Shown piece after piece: positions 60,862 to 64,000 of a DNA stretch of 64,000 nucleotides. The notes under the pieces are model-generated. The model saw only the letters and a program-made list of their open reading frames with translations. It was not told where the DNA came from and ran no database searches. The DNA lies in the NCBI GenBank assembly GCA_964428345.1, contig CAYRYD010000002.1, forward strand, positions 209,476-273,475, written 5' to 3'. Origin of the DNA: JABDMH01 sp964428345. Its GTDB lineage: Bacteria; Bacteroidota; Bacteroidia; Chitinophagales; Saprospiraceae. A program made the position numbers and the translations under genes. Each line of letters starts with the position of its first letter. The first letter of the stretch is position 1.

Positions 60862-61788
60862 ATGGAAGAAAAAAAAACCAACGCTCTACCGATCATACTT
60901 GGAATCATCCTGACACTGGTTGCCATCGCAGCAGTTTACTTCGGTATTAAACATAACCAGGAGGTGAAGGAAGCAGCCATCCGGCAGGCTGAAATTGATT
61001 CACTGGTGGCCGTACGTATTAATCTGGAAACCGAATTAAATGGCCTTAATCTTCGGTATTCGGCTATTGCCATGGAAAACGATTCGTTGAAAGGTACCCT
61101 GGAAAGCGCCCGCGAAGCCATTGCCAAAAAGGACGAACAGTTACGCTGGGCCCAGCGTAAGGCAGCCAACGATATTAAGGCCATCAAGGAAGAAATTGCC
61201 ATGCTTGAGACAAGCAAGGTTGAAATGCAGGCTACGATAGACCGGCTTAACCAGGAAAATGAAACCCTGAAAATGAGTAATGCCGAACTCACGGAAAAAC
61301 TCCATGTCTCCGAGCAGGAAAACACCACACTCAAAGGTCAGGTGGGTGATCTGGAAAGAGCCAATCTATTGCTGGAACAGCGGACCTCCCAGCTTGCCAA
61401 CTCAGCCTACAGGGCCTCAGCCATGCAGGTCAATATCGCCCGGCGTAATGATAAGGCTACCATCAAAGCGGGCCGGGCCCGCAAGTTTGCGGTAAGCTTC
61501 GACCTGGTGGAAGTGCCGGAGGAATTCCAGGGCGAACAGAGTCTGTACCTGACCATCACCGATGCCAACGGCATTCCTATTACTGAAGGAGGTCAGAAAA
61601 TCAAGGTAGGCAGTGCCAGTCAGGCCCTGGTGATTGAAGCGCTCGAATCAAAAAAAGTGAATGTCGGGCCTTCACAACGAATCGAGTTTACCCACGATCT
61701 CTCCGATAAGGTGAAAAAAGGCTTTTACATCTTCAGCGTTTATGCCGATAAAGGGCTGATCGGTTCTACCATGTATCAACTGATCTAA
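60862..61788 (+). CDS. Membrane-anchored coiled-coil protein, unknown function
   Basis: A 308-residue protein with an N-terminal membrane helix (about 9-28), a long coiled coil (about 35-180) with continuous heptads, and a C-terminal Ig-like beta domain (about 195-308). It is likely anchored in the inner membrane with the rest in the periplasm. I do not recognise the family. The OmpA-like lipoprotein gene follows 17 bp downstream; together they may link the envelope layers. Confidence 0.8.
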   Translation: MEEKKTNALPIILGIILTLVAIAAVYFGIKHNQEVKEAAIRQAEIDSLVAVRINLETELNGLNLRYSAIAMENDSLKGTLESAREAIAKKDEQLRWAQRKAANDIKAIKEEIAMLETSKVEMQATIDRLNQENETLKMSNAELTEKLHVSEQENTTLKGQVGDLERANLLLEQRTSQLANSAYRASAMQVNIARRNDKATIKAGRARKFAVSFDLVEVPEEFQGEQSLYLTITDANGIPITEGGQKIKVGSASQALVIEALESKKVNVGPSQRIEFTHDLSDKVKKGFYIFSVYADKGLIGSTMYQLI

Positions 61789-61805
61789 GTAGCGTTTACC
61801 GAGAT

Positions 61806-62672
61806 ATGTTGTTAAAAGTCGGAGTGTTCCTGCTCTTATTGTCCGGTCTGGCTTGTGTTAGTTCAGGCAAATTCAGGAATCTGCAATCCGAAAAGGATGA
61901 GGCGGAATCAGTCTGGCAGGCAGACAGGAAAAGACTGGATACCACCAATCAGAATCTGTCGGACCGCAATCAACAGCTAAATGATGAATTGATCCGGCAA
62001 AACATCTTGCTCAGCGAATTGCTGAATGACAAAATCATATTGGAAAAGGAAGTGGCCTCGCTGCAAAACCGGCTTGCCAGTCTCAGCAGTGAATCCCAAT
62101 CGCTGGAAGCCCAGTTAAACGAAGAGCTGGAGCGTAAAAATGAAAATTTGCAGGCCAAAGAAGCCCGGTTAAACCGGATCATCAATTGGTTCCTTCAGCA
62201 TCAGGCAAACCTCAACCAGGTGTCTGCCAGGTTGGGTGAGTTAATGATGGGCTACAAGGAAGACGAAATCGACTGGTACTTCACGGAAAGCCGCCTCGAC
62301 ATTGTCTTGTATCAGGGCTTCCTCTCCTCAAGCCAGCGACGCCTGACCGACAAGGCCATGGCCGCCCTGTCCAGGCTGGCACTGATCATTGCTGAATTTC
62401 CCAGTCTGGATATTTTTGTGGAAGGGCATACGGACAATAGCCCTTCGGGCATCCATGAAGCACTGAATCTCAGCACTCAGCGCGCGGTCACGATCGGCGC
62501 TTACCTCGTTGAAGAAGGCGGTCTCAATGGGAATCAGCTGACCGTCTGTGGAAGAGGCAGTTACTTTCCCAGGGTCTCCAACCAGACTCCGGCCGGCAGG
62601 GCCCTAAACAACCGGGTGGAAATCAGCCTCCGGCCACCTTATCGTCAGATCCTGGAATTTCTGGAAGAGTGA
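61806..62672 (+). CDS. OmpA-family lipoprotein
   Basis: A 288-residue lipoprotein with a lipobox (SGLACV-like; Cys near residue 17), a coiled coil (about 25-125) and a C-terminal OmpA-like domain (about 165-285). The peptidoglycan-binding signature is DIFVEGHTDNSPSG, then LSTQRAVTIGAYL and NNRVEISLRP. It lies 17 bp after the coiled-coil gene. Likely anchored in the outer membrane and tethering peptidoglycan. Confidence 0.9.
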   Translation: MLLKVGVFLLLLSGLACVSSGKFRNLQSEKDEAESVWQADRKRLDTTNQNLSDRNQQLNDELIRQNILLSELLNDKIILEKEVASLQNRLASLSSESQSLEAQLNEELERKNENLQAKEARLNRIINWFLQHQANLNQVSARLGELMMGYKEDEIDWYFTESRLDIVLYQGFLSSSQRRLTDKAMAALSRLALIIAEFPSLDIFVEGHTDNSPSGIHEALNLSTQRAVTIGAYLVEEGGLNGNQLTVCGRGSYFPRVSNQTPAGRALNNRVEISLRPPYRQILEFLEE

Positions 62673-62722
62673 CTTGGGATAACCAAGATTTTATCCGAAA
62701 TTAAAGCCAAAATGAGCGTCTC

Positions 62723-63856
62723 ATGAGGGCAAAACGTCGTGATTTCATCCGGAAAAGTGCCGCTGCTGCTGCCGGACTCTCGCTTTCCGGCTTACCGTCG
62801 AAATCTGCCGGGAAGAACCCCAACGATATCCGTGCATTGACCAAAGATGCAGGTATCGAGTTGTGCCTGGCCTATTTCTGGGGTATTGAGCCCCGTAAAG
62901 TGGCTCTGGCCAGGCAAATGGGCGTGTTGGGAGCTGTAGGAGGGATTAGTCCCGGTATGGTGCAGATGCAGGGCGAGAAAAATTACGAGCTGAGGGTGAT
63001 CAAAGCCGTCAAGGAAGCCTGGGAAAAAGAAGGACTCCAGTTGAAGGTCGTTGAAGGTCCGCCATCGCTCAATATCAAGACCAAGCTGGGTCTGGAAGGA
63101 CGGGATGAAGAAATCGACAATTTCATCACTTTTATCCGGCATATCGGATCGCTCGGTATCGATACGGTTTGTCATAACTGGATGCCGGTGATCAGCTGGA
63201 CCCGGACCAATATGGAAAAACCCAGCCGGGGAGGGGCATTGGTCAGCGCCTTTGATATAAAGGATATTCAAAACCAGCCACTGATCACCGAATATGGCGA
63301 ACTCACCCATGATAAGATGTGGGACAACATGGAATACTTTCTGAAAGCTGTTGTGCCCGAAGCCGAAAAGAGCGGGGTGAAGCTGGCACTGCATCCGGAT
63401 GATCCGCCTGTTGACGGCATCCGCGGAATTCCCCGTATCATGACGTCCGTGGAAGCTTTTAAGAAAATGCTGGACTTATACCCCAGTCCCAATAATGGTA
63501 TCACCTTCTGTCAGGGAAGCTTTGCCTCGATGGGTGACGAAGGAAAGGGAGTCGACATACCGGCCGCTATCGAATACTTTGGCCGCCGCGGTGCGATACA
63601 CTTTGTGCATTTCCGGGATGTCAGAGGTCATAAAAACCAGTTTGAAGAGACTTTCCACGATGATGGTAAAACCGACATGTACAGGGCGATGGAAGCCTAT
63701 TATAAAGTCGGCTTCAGGGGTCCGCTGCGTCCGGACCATGTACCTACGATGGCCGGCGACAGCAATGACCATCCGGGGTACAGCACCATTGGAACGCTCT
63801 TCGCCATTGGTTATATCCGCGGTCTTATCGAGGGGGTAAGCAAGGCCAATGTCTGA
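62723..63856 (+). CDS. uxuA: Mannonate dehydratase-like protein with Tat-type leader
   Basis: Likely dehydrates D-mannonate to 2-keto-3-deoxygluconate. The 377-residue protein has UxuA signatures: VCHNWMPVISWTRT, LALHPDDPP, ITFCQGSF, FVHFRDVRG and LRPDH, containing the metal ligands of the TIM barrel. Unlike E. coli UxuA it starts with a twin-arginine motif (RRDFIRK) and an Ala-rich hydrophobic stretch (about 13-24), suggesting export. It is shorter than E. coli UxuA. No other hexuronate genes are in view, so the pathway cannot be confirmed. Confidence 0.85.
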   Translation: MRAKRRDFIRKSAAAAAGLSLSGLPSKSAGKNPNDIRALTKDAGIELCLAYFWGIEPRKVALARQMGVLGAVGGISPGMVQMQGEKNYELRVIKAVKEAWEKEGLQLKVVEGPPSLNIKTKLGLEGRDEEIDNFITFIRHIGSLGIDTVCHNWMPVISWTRTNMEKPSRGGALVSAFDIKDIQNQPLITEYGELTHDKMWDNMEYFLKAVVPEAEKSGVKLALHPDDPPVDGIRGIPRIMTSVEAFKKMLDLYPSPNNGITFCQGSFASMGDEGKGVDIPAAIEYFGRRGAIHFVHFRDVRGHKNQFEETFHDDGKTDMYRAMEAYYKVGFRGPLRPDHVPTMAGDSNDHPGYSTIGTLFAIGYIRGLIEGVSKANV

Positions 63857-63869
63857 ATATTGAATTGAA

Positions 63870-64000
63870 TCAGGAGTCGTGGGTTGGTAAAGCCTGGGTC
63901 TCGTTTTGCAGGAAAGAATCAACCAAGCCTTGAGCATCAACACTCCAAACGTAAGCATCCGAACAACTACACTGTTGAGGGGTGCTAGGTGTAAGGACAA
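63870..64000 (-). CDS. Partial protein C-terminus, unidentified
   Basis: A minus-strand frame is open from the right edge to a TGA at 63870-63872. It encodes 43 residues ending with SFLQNETQALPTHDS, with two Cys (CSCSD) and aromatic residues. The composition looks protein-like and there is no competing gene, but it is short and the start is outside the window. It would be convergent with the uxuA-like gene, 13 bp away. The product is unknown. Confidence 0.35.
   Translation of the reverse strand, partial: VLTPSTPQQCSCSDAYVWSVDAQGLVDSFLQNETQALPTHDS

Noticed and set aside
63476..64000. A 174-codon minus-strand frame at the right edge
   Set aside because: Most of it is antisense to the uxuA-like gene. 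A different minus-strand frame ending at 63870 looks more protein-like.
1..64000. CRISPR arrays, prophage or insertion sequences
   Set aside because: I found no regularly spaced direct repeats, no transposase, integrase or phage structural gene.

Overview
The window looks like a contiguous chromosomal segment of a member of the Bacteroidota, most likely of the Saprospiria. The evidence is a very large secreted protein with SprB repeats and a gliding-type C-terminal sorting domain, the MoxR/DUF58/BatA-BatD cluster, many families essentially confined to the phylum (DUF4270, DUF4271, DUF4290, DUF6427, DUF2480, DUF4230), near absence of Shine-Dalgarno sequences, and many copies of the Bacteroidota -7 promoter box TAnnTTTG. 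Gene density is high. I see no prophage, insertion sequence, CRISPR array or rRNA. One tRNA gene (CAT anticodon) is present.

Layout. 1-8.9 kb: partial phosphatidylserine synthase, the type IX-secreted gliding-type protein, LptC and a CNNM/CorC-like protein on the plus strand; then a minus-strand operon DUF4271-HemD-Nudix and a DUF1573 protein. 9-11.7 kb: histidine kinase, response regulator and two small lipoproteins in overlapping order. 11.7-20.2 kb: an unknown secreted protein, then moxR, DUF58, a DUF4381-like protein, batA, batB, batC, a short BatD-like paralogue and batD; no batE follows. 20.3-25.7 kb: asnS, a stand-alone small-RNA-like transcription unit, and sdhCAB. 25.8-36.4 kb: RNase R, DUF819 transporter, a lone GT5 domain, DUF4270, DUF4290, MurA (Asp in place of the usual catalytic Cys), polyprenyl synthetase and DUF6427. 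36.5-46 kb: DsbD-like reductase, lytic transglycosylase, DUF2480, ScpB, RadA, a DCC protein and a large zinc metalloprotease. 46-53.3 kb: UvrD-type helicase fused to an Fe-S nuclease, DegP, a CpdA-like phosphoesterase, an SRAP protein and a cytochrome c lipoprotein. 53.8-64 kb: a peptide transporter, DUF4230/DUF3108, RuvC, DinB-like protein, tRNA, HAD phosphatase, RecX, an envelope coiled-coil protein, an OmpA lipoprotein, a mannonate-dehydratase-like protein with a Tat-type leader, and the end of an unidentified gene.

The shared themes are envelope building and stress (PssA, LptC, MurA, transglycosylase, OmpA, DegP, DsbD, Bat proteins), DNA repair (RadA, RuvC, RecX, SRAP, helicase-nuclease) and respiration (SdhCAB, cytochrome c). 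The most interesting unexplained elements are non-coding: a roughly 100-nt transcription unit at 21.9 kb with its own promoter, a 21-codon ORF and a terminator hairpin; a terminator at 41.45 kb with no evident gene; two tandem hairpins with compensatory changes at 53.7 kb; and a hairpin-rich segment before ruvC.
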